A stretch of 64,000 nt of DNA from Poa pratensis (GCA_947311845.1 CAMZMU010000123.1:19959414-20023413), one strand, 5' to 3'. Positions 47,343 to 59,832 are shown, numbered from the stretch's first letter. Notes: generated by a model from the sequence alone, not told the origin. A program made the numbers and translations.

Positions 47343-47456
47343 GAGGTCTACGGCCGCCGAGAACCGAGGTCGGCCAGCAGCGATCGTCGACAGTGTGTAG
47401 CAAGGAGAGGACGCGCGATCTTGCTGTTCCGGTACGTCGAAGCGCGTACGGCGACG

Positions 47457-47466
47457 TTATATATAG
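47457..47466 (-). promoter_or_regulatory. TATA box of the lipase gene
   Basis: CTATATATAA on the minus strand lies about 115 bp upstream of the first ATG (47342). This suggests a 5' leader of roughly 80-90 bases. Confidence 0.6.
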
Positions 47467-47629
47467 AAGTGTGGCAGATGAACACGCTGCCATGGCAGTA
47501 ATTACGTGGTCAATCAGTATCCGTGTTGTCGAACTAGCATGGGATTAGTACACAAATACATGGTACAGTCCTAAACTAGCAGCCAGGTGGCCTGGCCGTT
47601 ACAAAAACACACAAGATTCAGCCCCTGAA

Positions 47630-48914
47630 GAAACCCTGCGTCGCCTCCGCCCAGGCGACTAGGGCGCCGCCACCAACCGTCGTCCACAGCCACCCCTCTC
47701 CGCTCCCCTCCCCCCGCCTCCGCCGGCGGTCAACGCCGGGCAAAGCCAGTGCGGAGACGGCATGGATCTCTCCTCAAGGCGGAGGCGAGGATCTCCCCCA
47801 TCCTAGAGCAGGCGGATCTCGACCTTCTTCAACGGTTGCAGCCAGGGATCTGGCATGGCGCCGACGCGGGAGGCTGGGATCCCGTGATCTTCGTCTGGGA
47901 CTCCGTGGCTACTGCGGCATCGCTCCTAGATGGGCTTGGGCGGGCCTATGGAGTGACGGCAAAGTGGCTGGCGGTGCGGCGGAGGTCTACCACGGCGGCG
48001 CGTTGACTGGCGGCGGGGGCCCTCCTTGCTGCGCGGTTCGGCCGGATCCGGCGGAAGATCGCCCCTGTTCTGCCGTCTTCTTCCTCATTGCTGGCTTTCA
48101 CCGGTGGGGTCGGAACGGCGGATCCAACAGGGTGCCGGCGGGTGGCGAGGGGGCTACTAGCTTGGCTTGAATAAAGGTGGTGGTCCTAGGGTTCCAAATC
48201 GCGAGAAGATGAAGATCTGCTTGACGCCGGTACCTTGATCTGGCAAGAGTGTCGAGTTTCGGAAGGCTCCGCCGGTGATCTTTCATGGGCTAATGCCTAG
48301 AGATTGCTGGATTGGAGGGATTCGGTCGCGCCGGAGGGAGCGGCATGAAGCTCTGCTTCTGTGCCGTCATGGGCAAATCCATGGTGTAGTCAGAGGCGGG
48401 GAATGTCATGAAAGCTGAGATTAAAGGACTAGCAAATGGTGGTTGGAGGCTTTGCGACGATGAGGAACTTGCTTGGAGTTACAGGAGGCGGAGCAGCGGC
48501 ATGTTAGTGGGGCAACATCACAGGTGAAGTTCAAAGTCCTACCTTTCAGGGTGAAAATCTAAGGTCTGGCCTTAATTGGTTGTGCCTGGCAATGGTCTTG
48601 CTGAAGACATTGTTTTGAGAGCGGGACTATCTTCAGGGTGAAAACCCAATGTCTGGCCTTAATTGGTTGTGCCTGGCACTGTTCTTCTTGAAGGCGTTGC
48701 TTTTGAAGAATTGGACATCGGGTGGTGTCTTGGTGGTGGTTGTGCGGCTGCTGCAAGGACTGTAACTCTGTAGCGGGACTTTTCTTTTTATTTCTTCTTC
48801 TTATTGTCTTTCGGCTGTGTGCATCCGTAATAGCTTTGGTTATTGCGTTGTTGCAGAGGCTGGGTATAATTTGTATCTCCGCGATATTAATATACATTCT
48901 TTATCTAAAAAAAA
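47630..48914 (+). mobile_element. GC-rich retroposon, LINE-like, short A tail
   Basis: It starts with AACCCTGCGTCGCCTCCGCC and GGCGAC, much like the segment at 50262, and ends with TAATATACATTCTTTATCT plus eight A at 48907-48914. Frames are short and unrecognised. An 87-bp tandem duplication starts at 48545 (TTCAGGGTGAAAA) and repeats at 48632. I could not find a clear target duplication, so the left border is approximate. Confidence 0.5.
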
Positions 48915-49329
48915 TTTAGCAACTAGTAATATCCACTGATTATCGCCGAACTTATATAAAAAAAGGAATCCTGAATGGTTTGCAGTATCATTGACGATTA
49001 TCATTACCGATAACAATTACGAACATTGTCACAGCTAGGTACAAGATGTTGATAATGGAGGACAGCCTTTGACTGGACGTGGACGCGAGGTCCGGGTGCA
49101 CAACTACAATGGATGCACAAGGACGCAAGAACACGGCCATGGAAAGCTTATGCTTGGAAGCTACCTCCATATCCATGACTAGCTAGCAGCTCTTGCTTGA
49201 TTCGTCCACTGGTTGTTACGTGAGAGTTGGTATATGGAATGATGGGAGTGTGGTGGGGCATGCATAGCCATGACTAGCCTGCTTGCTTGATCCTATTATA
49301 TGCGCCTCTCTTTGATTTCGAACGTTAAT
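48915..49329. other. Unassigned intergenic DNA
   Basis: I see no gene or element terminus here; one short minus-strand frame has no motif. Confidence 0.4.
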
Positions 49330-51837
49330 AGGAAATATGCCCGTGCGTTACAGGGTGATTTTTATTGAATATTTTTTAACACACAAAAATTTTCAATACC
49401 CAAAATCAGTTTTCTGTGGACGGTACGAAGCATTATTGACTGGAACATTGCTATACAATTATGGTTTTACTTGTCAGATCGTGTTACCGTTAAAGTTCTT
49501 TTTAGCGGTTATCGTCCATCGCGCGTAGCAGTTTTTGGCATGGCAAGGTCTCGTTTAGCATTTGCCACGTGTGCATATAGGTGACAACACTTGGCCCACT
49601 TTCTATATGTTTGGGCATTCGGTGTAAATGAATAGTTCTTCGACGTTTCAGAAATTTTGGTGTTCTCAAAATGTCGAGGTTCCTTTAAAAAGCAAGAACC
49701 AAAAAACCCCATAACCAAATGATTTGGTTCTGTTTCGATTTGAACCGAACTGAACTGATACACAATGACAACACGGTAACAAAGAAATTCGAGGGAAAAA
49801 TTCATCACATGAATATGTAATTTTGAGTGCCAGCAACCATGAGTTTATTTAGTTATTAGCAAGAATCAGATCATCACAATTAGGATAATCTGGTTCCAAA
49901 TTGTTATCAGTGTATTTACAAATGGACACTGCATGATTTACTAAGCACACTCATGAATCAGCAAACTGTTGAGCGAATACAACCGTCCCAAACCATCTTC
50001 CTCATATTTGTCCTCTTCAGCATCATGCTCGATCTCTTCACCTATAGAAAAACAACACACTAATCAACATTCCAAAATCGGAGTAGGAGAAAACATGACT
50101 GAATTTTGAAAATTCTGTCTACAAAGCATCCAACTGAAATAAACTGGATTTACAGAACCAAGAAATCAGAAACATAGCAATGTAAGTTGACTGTTCCGTT
50201 CGGACTACGACATCGAATAAAATCCACCTTGCTTTAAAATTACACTACCTAGAAGCGTCAAGGAAGGAGAGAGGAAGCCCTCGCGTCGCCTCCTCTTTGG
50301 GCGACGGGAGGGGCCAAACCCTAGCCTGCCGCCGCCACCCACCTCCCGCCCTCGCCGTCCCCCGAGGTTGCCGCCGGACAGGGTCCGCGCGGCGCCGGTG
50401 CAGGGGCGGCGGGGCTCTCCTGCTCGCGGACACCTTGTGCAGCTCGAGGCGGCGGCTGTGCAGGGCTTCCGCATCTGCCCCGCCCCGTCCGCGTCCTGGC
50501 GTGTTCCACGGCCGCGTGCTTCGCCCCCGAGGTCCGGCGGCTGTGCTCGCGTCGGCGCTAGCCCGCGCTGCTTCTCCGGCCTCCCGGTCGACGGCGGCGT
50601 GGCTGTTCCTGGCGGCGGTGCCCCCCTCGTCGCGCTCGGCGTCAGGTGCGGCTGCGGGCATGGAACAGTGCGTCCGTGTCTCCTGGCGCGGCTGGCCCCG
50701 AGCCCGATCTGGGCCCTGGATGGGCTGAGCGGGCCGCTTCCTCCTCTGCTCCCGCGTGGACGTCTGCCTCGGTCCCGGCCAGTGCCCCTCTGCGGTGCTG
50801 CTGTTGGCCTGTTCGGGCGACGGCGCGCAGCCTCCCCTCCATCGAGCTAGGGCCCTCTGCTCTGCCCCGTGGTGATGCAGCGGTGGTGATGGTGACCCGC
50901 CCTGATGCGTTTGGGAGGCACTGCGGAAGTGAAAGCCTATGGGCAGCGGCGCCTTCGGGTGTCGTGCTCCTCCCTGGAGGTGTCCTTTGCGCAGTGTTCT
51001 CCCATCGGTGCTCCGGGAGAAATCCCCGATCCTTCCCGGATCAGGCGATGGCGTCGCCTCGGCGTCGTTATTCCTCTTTGGAGGCATCGCCTTGGAGCAT
51101 GACATGCATCAGGCGGCTTTTGCCTCCTGCCGTCATGCTGGACCTTTGTCTCGTATCCTCGCGGAATCGGGAAGTGGTCTCGGCGGCTCCGACGGAGCTT
51201 CCTTGGATATTCTGGGGTGGCCTCGGCATGCGTCGCTCTTCGACCACGGGGTCGGCACACCGGTGTCGTCGCCCCAGTCTCGGCTATCCGACGCCCTTCG
51301 ACTGTGCTTTGTGTCGGCGACGCAGCGTCCTTCGGCTACGCCGACGGCACACCGGTGTCGTTGCACATACTCGGCTATTCGACGCCCTTCGTCTGTCAGT
51401 GATGTCTCTCGGTGTGCTCCTGTTGTGGTGCCCTCGTCTCTGCTACCTGCTACCCGGACTACCTGGGGTGGCCTCGACATGCGTTCCCCTTCGACCACGG
51501 GGTCGGCACACCGGTGTCGTCTGAGCTGTCAATCGTAACCATATTGATTAGTTTTATCCAAATTGATTTCAGTTACCGGTCAAACGTCCAATCAATAAGG
51601 AGAACACCCAGAATCAGATACTCCTTTTCTTCTTCCCCTGCAATGTCTGGATTACATCCAACAATTTGATCTAAATGAATTAAGTAGCTTGTGCTGTGAA
51701 TTTCGCTCATTGATTGACAAAGGACTAAGCAGGACGTCCTGATGGTGAAACGCGGAGGAGGTCCAAGAAGGAACCAAATTATTTTTTTAGATAGTAGATA
51801 GATAGATAGATAGAAGATAGATAGAGAATAGTAGAGA
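49330..51837 (-). mobile_element. Helitron E, degenerate ends
   Basis: The minus-strand 5' end reads TCTCTACTATTC at 51837, then a run of TATC repeats, then CTACTATCTAAAAAAATAAT, which matches the start of Helitron D. The 3' hairpin region (plus strand ATGCCCGTGCGTTACAGGG) is at 49337-49355; the terminal CTAG is degraded. There is no Rep/helicase. Bases 50262-51530 inside it are a GC-rich segment listed separately. Confidence 0.65.
50262..51530 (+). mobile_element. GC-rich LINE-like segment inside Helitron E
   Basis: It begins GGAAGCCCTCGCGTCGCCTC and includes CCAAACCCTAGCC, similar in style to 47630. A block starting CTGGGGTGGCCTCG at 51212 recurs at 51463 (period about 251), and the core GGCACACCGGTGTCG occurs a third time near 51346. 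No A tail or target duplication is seen and no protein domain is recognised, so its class is uncertain. Alternatively, it is captured host sequence. Confidence 0.4.
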
Positions 51838-54817
51838 TAGGCGCCTCTTCCGCGCAGTTACCGGGTTCTTAAAGGGGAAACATTTCTTCAGATGGTTCGG
51901 AGAAAGGTCGTGGAAATGGAAACTTTTGTTAAACCAACGCAATCGTCTATATATGGAGATACTTAACAAGATATATCTATCTATCAAGATATTCAAAGAT
52001 ACATGTATATAAACAAATAATTATAAAAACACTAGATGTCTAACTCCTATAAAATAGTGCAAGAGCTTAATTTGTTTGTTAATCATTTTCTGTTTTCCCT
52101 AGATTTAGATGGAATTTTGCTAAGTCAAATACCAAACTTAAAATCCATGATAAATAGAGTTCAGATTTATTATGTTGTTAGTAATAACATTCAAGTTTTA
52201 TAACATTGAGTTTTGAGTCTAATAGTACCAACAAAATATGTAGTTTATGTCATATATTGAGTAAGAAAATAACAAATTGAGGTATTATGTGAAGTTATAT
52301 ACTATGGTAAAATGGGAGGAGTTGCTTTTGTAACAGAATAATAGGTATAAATGTTTTGTATAAATAAGTGTCGTCCATTATTTTTGGTTGATATTTAATC
52401 AATGTGACTTTTAGAAGATAATGTGTGTGAGAGAGAGCAACATAAATAGATGGAAACAAAAATACATTAGTAAAATTATGCTCGGGAAATACAGCATAAA
52501 CAAGAAACATGTTAATCCAAAACAAATCATAGTATACGTTAAATAAATATGGACATGTGATAGAAAAGATGCCGAATAGAGGGAAGTTAGATATGCAATG
52601 GTGTTTCAATTAAATTCTAATAAAATTTAATTTATTGTTAGTAGTTGAAATACTGACAATGCTTATCATATTGCAAAAAATGTTGACAGTGGTACAAAAT
52701 ATTTTTTTCACACAATTTTACTAGAACATTCAACAACTTGTGTCATTGCAATGAAACCATGTCTCAACAAAATTATTTCTATGGAAAAAACTACTTTTTG
52801 CAACATAATTTATGGCCACAAATTTATTTGTCAACGGAAGTAATTCCAGTGTGTTTTCGAGTTGTAATAGATAGAAATCCTCGTAGCAAAGTTCAAGGAA
52901 TGATGGTTGATATATTATAATTTTTGATAAACTCTATTATACTACTGTAATATTATTAGATAATACATGCTTATGGCCACAATAACACAATTCATGGACA
53001 TAAATTCCCTTTTTTTTCTAACTTTTGTTGCATCCTTTCCGTTGTAATAGATAGTAATCCTTTTACTGGAGGTTGAGGGTGGGTGTCTGATGTGGCTTTG
53101 GAAAATATTGTGTAACAAATTTGAATTATATCGATTCTCTATAAAATGAAGTACTTTGGTCATTTTACGGATTAAGGTAGGCAAAACCCATTTATTATAT
53201 TCGACCAAGTAGTTCTCCAGGATTTCTAACGAGTGAGCATATATAGTTAGCCTATACATTTTAATCCGGTGAATCCCGTCTCGCCGATTGCTCCCGTTGG
53301 TTTATAATGTTCTTAGTGTGTGATAATGTGATAGGTATAGTCATTTGTTGTTGAAACTCTTACAATGGAAAAACTAGTTGTTCTTGAAAAAACATTATCT
53401 ACCTTATGGAAAGCAAGATTTGCAATGATTAGAAACTTACTTTCAAAATTATAGACTAACTCATGAGAGAATTCAATATGAGGGTAATTCATGGCACCCC
53501 GTCAAGATATGGTGTCTTAGATGTGATACATGAAGGTTCAAAATTTGTAGGGAAAAGGTGAGATGACTAACACATTTTAAGACTCAAATAATTATTTTAT
53601 TATTGCGCAATCGGAACTTCTCTAATACAACTACTGAAAAACCTACATGGGAGATCAAGCACAAGTAAGGTGACCTAGGAAAGTAAAGAGATAAGGTGAT
53701 GCCAATTTAGACGATAAGGTGATGTGGGAGTTCGGATCCTTGAGGAAATATACATATCTTTATATGTGCCCGACGACATGTGATTAGAGGTGAACTGTAT
53801 TTCAGGACCCTTCTCTTCAAGATCCCTTTCTCTCATTGATCTCTTCTTGCTGATCGATTCCTTGCATATTAATTAGAGGAAGTTCCAATAGACACTATGA
53901 ACTACCAAGCTGGCAAAGGAGGCCAAAAGAGTATGAAACTAGATTGTTTCGAGGCCTAGAGCATGTATCCTAGTTGAGCAATCATAGTACAATGTCAAGA
54001 GCATAGCCGTGGCTTCAACGTCTCTTCATAGTATGGAGGTACTATACTCAGTTCAATATTTGAAGTGATGAAACTGAAGATCATTAACCTTCATTAATCT
54101 CGACGTTGTTCTCCTTTTTTTGTTGGTCGACATATATGGATCTATCAAACCAGTGGACTAAGTGCATGTATAATACTTCAGAAACTCATTTGTCCCTCCA
54201 TCTTTAGTCACTGAACAGTAGAAAACACTTGAGAGGACGAGGTATAATTTGATATATCAAGCCCTTGATGATATGATAATTTGGATTCAAGTATATTCAA
54301 ATGGCATTTTTCCGGACGTTAAGTCCTTGGAATAATCCACACATTTATTTTTCTTATTTCTACGATCGGTATGTTGCTTACCTCATTCGCACGTTCACAA
54401 AGTAGACTCCACATTTCACTACTAAAATATATGCAAATAAGCTAGTCCCTCCGATCCAAAATAAGTGTCGCAGTTTTGAACCGAGCTTAGGTCAAAATTA
54501 CGAAACTTATTATGGATCGAAGGGAGTACTAGGAATTAGTAGTTCACAATCACTATCATCACATTCATGTTTTCTAGAAGCAAACTAACTTAATATTTCA
54601 ACGCTAGATAATATTCTTGGGTTAAATGACATTATTTCATTTATTACGTGTATTTTTTCTTGGTGACCGATATAAAAGTTTTGAGGATAATTTGGGACAT
54701 AAATGTTCACGGTTACAATAGTGACTAGAGGAGAAGTTACTTCCGGATAATTAATCGTCCTTCCAATTCAAGAGAGCAGAATCGCATCAATCGTGATTAA
54801 AATGAAATCTATACCTC
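51838..54817. other. AT-rich intergenic DNA
   Basis: About 3 kb with no recognisable gene on either strand. The only element with clear ends is a Stowaway MITE at 54445-54526. Confidence 0.5.
54445..54526. mobile_element. Stowaway MITE
   Basis: The 82-bp element starts GTCCCTCCGATCCAAAATAAG and ends TTATGGATCGAAGGGAG, flanked by TA. It has the ends and target site of Tc1/Mariner-class Stowaway. Confidence 0.8.
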
Positions 54818-57038
54818 TTATAAAGCAAAACCTCACTAAGTTCATTTATGATTTTTCTATCTTGACATGCAGCCTATCCACCTCATCATATATTCATAGC
54901 CGTCTGATTCGTTTCTATCTGTCCGTCCATTTGTTCGTCCATCATATGGCGAAGCCATGCACATGACGTCATCGTCTTTATTTTTTTCTATTCCTTTGCT
55001 CTGAAACAAATGCCACGGCGCTTTGGTCCTATCATCTTCTCCGCAGTAGTAAAGCACCATGGTGTTCTGTTTCCCTTCCTCTTCGTCTCCCCACTAGAGG
55101 TTTTTCCAAAAGAAATTGACCCCATTTTATTCCCCATGATGATGGATTTGGACTCCCTTTTAAGTAGTGCAGCTGCTCCATTCCAGTCGACTCTAGCACA
55201 GCTTGGTGTTCGTGCCTCAAATCCAGTTTCCTCGCTCTCAACATGATTTGTGGCCACCATCATCCACGCCACTCTCCTGCAGGTACCACGCGCATGTCGG
55301 ACGAGACAAATCTTGAATACTCGCCATTGTCGTTGCGCTGTCGTTGCCGCTTGCTCGGCGAATCCTCATCCCCAAACGAGTACAGATTCCTCGCTTATCA
55401 GCGGCTCTTACTCCCCTAGACTGCTGAGTGCTGATGTGTTTATTAACCTCCGATGTTCAGGTACCAGATTCAACGTGTGTGGATTTAATTGGAGGAAGCA
55501 ATCAGTTATTTTCCCGTCCGCACCTATTTGAATACAAGTCTACAACATCGAACAGTCACACTGGCTTTTTGTTGCACAACTACAAGCTACAGTATACCGG
55601 TGTTGTTCTTTATCTTGCAATGTCTAAGTTGGATGATATAAGAGTTTCCGCATGCCTAAGCCAGTCCTCTCGCTCATCTTTATCTCCCAGCTCCATCTTC
55701 TCAGTCAGGTTTGATGTATATCTGGAGAACTAGATTTCTGTGGAATTCTACTACCAATTAAAATCACCATTTCTGTTCTCCACATTTTCCTCTAATGGCT
55801 TATGCATGTCGTATGGCGCTGGAGCATCACCATTTGTGTTCTCCACCTTTTTCTGATCATATGCACAATATGACGCAAACTGAACTGTTTATGGACTGAC
55901 ATGACTTCCAAGTATGGTTAATTGAATGGAAGTATGAGGAATACCTCTCTACATTTTGTGGTGGATTCTGTCCTTCTATAGGTCCATAGTGCTAGCTGGA
56001 GCAACCTTATGGCAACACTGCTCACTGTCTTCTCTGATCAATATTTGCTATATCATGAATTCTTGATCTAATTATGGCCAGCGAATATTTGGCGTATTTA
56101 CCTGCAATTTAGTAGTGATGGAGCTTTCATAGATTAATATAAGGTATACTTTTGGTGCTTTGCATGATGTGCTTCATTACAACAACTGATATTTTTTGGT
56201 GAATGAGGTTACATAGAAGTGCAATATTTAACATGCATTTTTCTTGGTTATGTTTTCAGTCAATGCAAAGTTTAGGAGTCCCCATTCAAAGAAGTATTGT
56301 ACTTTCCCCAAGGAAAGATAACTACTATTCTTGATGAGCATGAATGGATGCAGGCTAACATCCAGAAGATGTGATCTCCTTTTCAGTTTGGTCAAATGTC
56401 TTCAGAATTTTACAATCACTCGCCTAAATTAACCTTTTCATCTCCATAGAGGCCATATCTGCTAAATCAATTCGAAACTACCATTTGGCCATTTGGGTCT
56501 TCGATCCATCAGGGAAGTTAATTGTTTCCATTTGGGTCTTCGATCCATCGGGAAGTTAATTGTTTCCTTGATTTTGGTATGGTGAAAAATGTAACGGCAA
56601 GCTGACCTTCTCTTAAATCAACAAAATTTGCATGTCTCTTGGCATCTCGCAAGGATAAACAACTGGAATACTATCTTAGAGTCGAGCGAAGTAAATGTTA
56701 TGTGCTAATACCTACCCACAAACTGTAGAATATGAGTGGGAGATTGTTCCGATGCAAAGCTCTCAACATTTCCTTTTCTTTGTCCTAAGCTATTCCTATA
56801 CAGTTGCAATGTCAGATATTTAAAGTTGACACTCTTGGATAATCAAGATACACTATTGCAAATCTAATAGGATTGAAGGGGCTATATACTATGTCCACAT
56901 GCTCAGATAACGTACTCTACAAACAGAGTATAAATTACCCTGAATTTTCAGAGCCAAGTTGATATTATATTCCTTTGATATACCGAATTTCTTAGTGCCA
57001 ACAAATAATCCCGCTGCAACGCGTGGGGTATCATCTAG
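54818..57038 (+). mobile_element. Helitron F
   Basis: It starts TCTATACCTCTTATAAAGC at 54818 after A and ends CATCTAG at 57038 before T. A hairpin (CCCGCTGCAACGCGTGGGG type) lies just before the end. There is no Rep/helicase. It contains a 37-bp tandem duplication (TTTGGGTCTTCGATCCATC at about 56495 and 56533) and unrecognised short frames, for example 55010-55246 and 55428-55733. The latter may be captured exons. Confidence 0.75.
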
Positions 57039-57582
57039 TACACCTAATAATTGAGAATTTACTTAAAACAATTAATAAAAATGAACCGACTGGCGCTAAT
57101 ATAATTTTATCAATTTGCGTTCAGACAGATTTACTGGGAAGGGCGCTGACAGGTGGGGTTCACCAGCAGAGTCACGGTGTTAACAGCAGTTGCCACGTCA
57201 GCGCCACTTCAACGTTCAAAACAGCCAAAATTGTTTCCCAAAACGCGCAAATTGACCAAAACCAGTGTTAGGGGTGATTTACATGGTATTGAGGATTTGA
57301 GGGTTCAAATCATACAAATGTTTTATCCAGGGGGATTTTGCTCCAGTCCTATATATAGATTTGATTAGAGGGTGAAATATATGCTTAATCCTTTTTTGAA
57401 CATCTCGTAGGCTTTTGTGACCATTGCATCAGAAAACCCAGATCGAAGACACTCCGCCGTTGTAGCCCAGAAGAGCAGCCCATGATCTGCTGGCCAAGTA
57501 AATGCCCAAATCTCCTCTAAAATAAACAATAAGGAGGAGAAAAGACCCAAATTTCCCCTCAACCAAGAAGGAAAAGAAGCAA
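57039..57582. other. Intergenic DNA before the retroposon
   Basis: I see no gene. The stretch at 57370-57560 has an untranslated-tail look but no defined ends. The last 17 bases are the left target duplication of the next element. Confidence 0.4.
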
Positions 57583-58385
57583 GGCGATCGTGGCGGCGGC
57601 CTAGGGTTTCAACCCTAGCCGCCGCTGCCGGTGATATCTGCAGCTTTATTGTCGCCGCCGGCAAAGATTCGACGGGTCCTCGCCTCCTCTAGGTGTCGTT
57701 CTGGCACTAGAAGGGGTGGGGACCTCGGACCTGCGCACGGCGCTTTTCGAAGGTCCTTAATGGTAGAGTTTGGTTTTGGTCGTCATCTTCTTCGTTAATG
57801 GAGATGGTATCGTCTGCAATAAGTGATCTTCCACGCTTCGTTCGACGGCGAGATATCCTTCCCGACGTCAATGGTGGCTTTGGAAGATTAAGTCTGTCTA
57901 GGTATGGTTCTTCAGATCTTGCTTCGCCAGATCAATCTTGGATTGTTTCTCATGGTTGCCGCGAGGAGGTTTATCCTCGCAATATCTATCCCGACTACTA
58001 CGTCTTCGGCAATGGTGATTCGTTCTCTCGGCTCCCAACGACGTCGACAAAGTGGTTCGGTTATTTGTCCCTGAAATATCAATGGTGGTGCTCTTGCCGA
58101 TGTTGCTTGATTAATTTAATGGCTGCGTGCGTGCACAAAGCCTTGGCATTGCGGCTCAAAATTAAAAAGGGAGAACCTTCGGTGGTATTCACAGGTCTGT
58201 GGTTTGGTGGTGTTGGCGTTGTTCTACGGCTGCCTTCAGAAAAGTACAAGATTGTGTCATGGATGAAGAAAGAGCTTGAAGATCTCTTAGATTTGCTAGT
58301 CTCTTTTAGTTTAGTTTTTGTAATCGATGTAATCGTGTACTCTTTGCTGGTTTAATATACGTGGAAAAATTCAAAAAAAAAAAAA
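57583..58385 (+). mobile_element. Poly(A)-tailed GC-rich retroposon, 17-bp TSD
   Basis: It is flanked by AGAAGGAAAAGAAGCAA at 57566-57582 and 58386-58402 and ends in a long A run from 58373. The body includes AACCCTAGCCGCCGCTGCCGG near its start and TTTAGTTTTTGTAATCGATG before the tail. A frame at 57798-58355 (185 aa) shows no known motif. It is the same class of insertion as 25189-26090 and 38809-39698. Confidence 0.82.
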
Positions 58386-58402
58386 AGAAGGAAAAGAAGC
58401 AA

Positions 58403-58778
58403 AATCCAAATCCCAACTGAAACAATAATAATTCTAAAAATTCCCCTGAAAAACTCGATTCTAAAAATAGCGAGAATAAAATCCCAATTTTTACAGGGGA
58501 GTGGGCTATGCCTGCACCCCGACCCGGTGAAAGGCCGGGAACGGGAGGATGCCGTGTTTCGTAGGAAAACACACATCCCAGGGTGGGTTACGCAAAACAA
58601 AACAAAAATCCCATTTTTTTACGCGGGAATATAGGATCACAAGAATGAGTAGAGTGTTCGTTAAATATCTCCAAATGAATCTTTCCAGAGGTGAAACTCG
58701 ATATTGGTACATTTGATGATCACGGTAAGGACGCGCGACGTGCAAGTGCAATACACGACCACTCGACCGCATGATGAA
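58403..58778. other. Downstream region of the dioxygenase gene
   Basis: Includes the expected 3' untranslated region of the minus-strand gene that ends at 58779. No other gene is seen. Confidence 0.4.
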
Positions 58779-59832
58779 CTACTGCGGTAGCTTGTTTATC
58801 TTGCAGTACTTGTAGTCCTTGAACTTCTTGGCCTTATACTTGGCCGGGCACTCCTCGGTGACAAGCCGCGGGTGCGGTCCGACGATGAGCTCCGTCGGTG
58901 GCTCCACGAACACCGGCCACGACATCCGCGTCTTCTCCTTGCTCACCGTCGTCCGGTGCAGCACGGCCTTGTACCGCCCATTGCTCATAATCTACCACAA
59001 AGACCACGCCAATCGCAGGTAAAACAGTGGATGAGAGACACAGATCAAGAAGTGTTAATGGAGTACAAGCTTGCCTCGATCTGGTCGCCGATGTGGACGA
59101 TGAGGCGCCGGGCACGTACTCGACGTCGTGCCACTGCCCATCCCTGAACACCTGGAGCCCCGGCACCTCGTTGGGCACGAGCACGGTGAGCGCGCTCAGG
59201 TCAGTGTGCGGCGCAACGCCGAACGCGAGCTCCGGCTGCGGGCACGGCGGGTAGAAGTTGATCTTCTGGAGCAGCACAACGTCCTCGCCGCCGAACGCAT
59301 CCGCCATGGAGCCCTCCTCCAGCCCGAGCTCCGTGGAAAGGCGCTGGAACAGCGTCCGTGTCAGAAGCCGCATGTGGCCGCAGTACGCCTCGTTGGCCTC
59401 CCTGTACCCCATCGGGTTCTCCGGCCAGACGGCGTGGTTCACGGCCGACGGCGGCGCGACGTTGTGGAAGAGGAAGTCGGCCCAGGTCTTCTTGCCGTCG
59501 GGCGCGTCCCGCTGCTGCGTGGAGCCGTACCCCTCGGTCTTCCCCGAGGCCGGGTCCATGGCGTAGCGCTGCTTTTCTGCCTGCGGCAGCGCGAAAAACT
59601 CACGCCCGACGCGCTGCAGCTCGGACACGGCCTCCGCCGGCACGCCGTGGTTCACCACCTGGAAGATCCCCCACTCCCGCGCGACCTCCGCCATGCTGCA
59701 GCCGGCGTAGGGCGAGGACATGTCGATCACGGGGATCTCCAGAGGCGGCTCGTGCTCGGACCGCACGAAGTCCCGTGGGAGCGCTCCCACCGCCGACACC
59801 AGCGCCTGCATGCTCTGTGCCGCCCCCTCCAT
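58779..59832 (-). pseudogene. Flavonol-synthase-like 2-oxoglutarate/Fe(II) dioxygenase, one-base frameshift
   Basis: Flavonol synthase converts dihydroflavonols to flavonols using Fe(II), oxygen and 2-oxoglutarate. Exon 1 is 59832-59075 and exon 2 is 58991-58779; a normal product would be about 323 aa. Exon 1 has IPVIDMSS, WGIFQVVNHGVP, KINFYPPCPQPELAFG and the iron ligands in PHTDLSA (His209, Asp211). Exon 2 has the third ligand in AVLHRTTV and the 2-oxoglutarate RxS in [11 protein letters not shown], and ends YCKINKLPQ. Near 59112 one base is missing after VEYVPGA, so the frame leaves the expected path before exon 2; the segment beyond is readable in the next frame. The intron starts GC rather than GT (GAG|GCAAGC) and ends TAG. 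All else is well preserved. This is either a recent lesion or a sequence error. An anthocyanidin-synthase-like member is less likely but possible. Confidence 0.85.

Noticed and set aside
50245..51105. 286-aa minus-strand frame in Helitron E
   Set aside because: Low-complexity Pro/Arg/Ala composition in a GC-rich segment with open frames on both strands; no domain.
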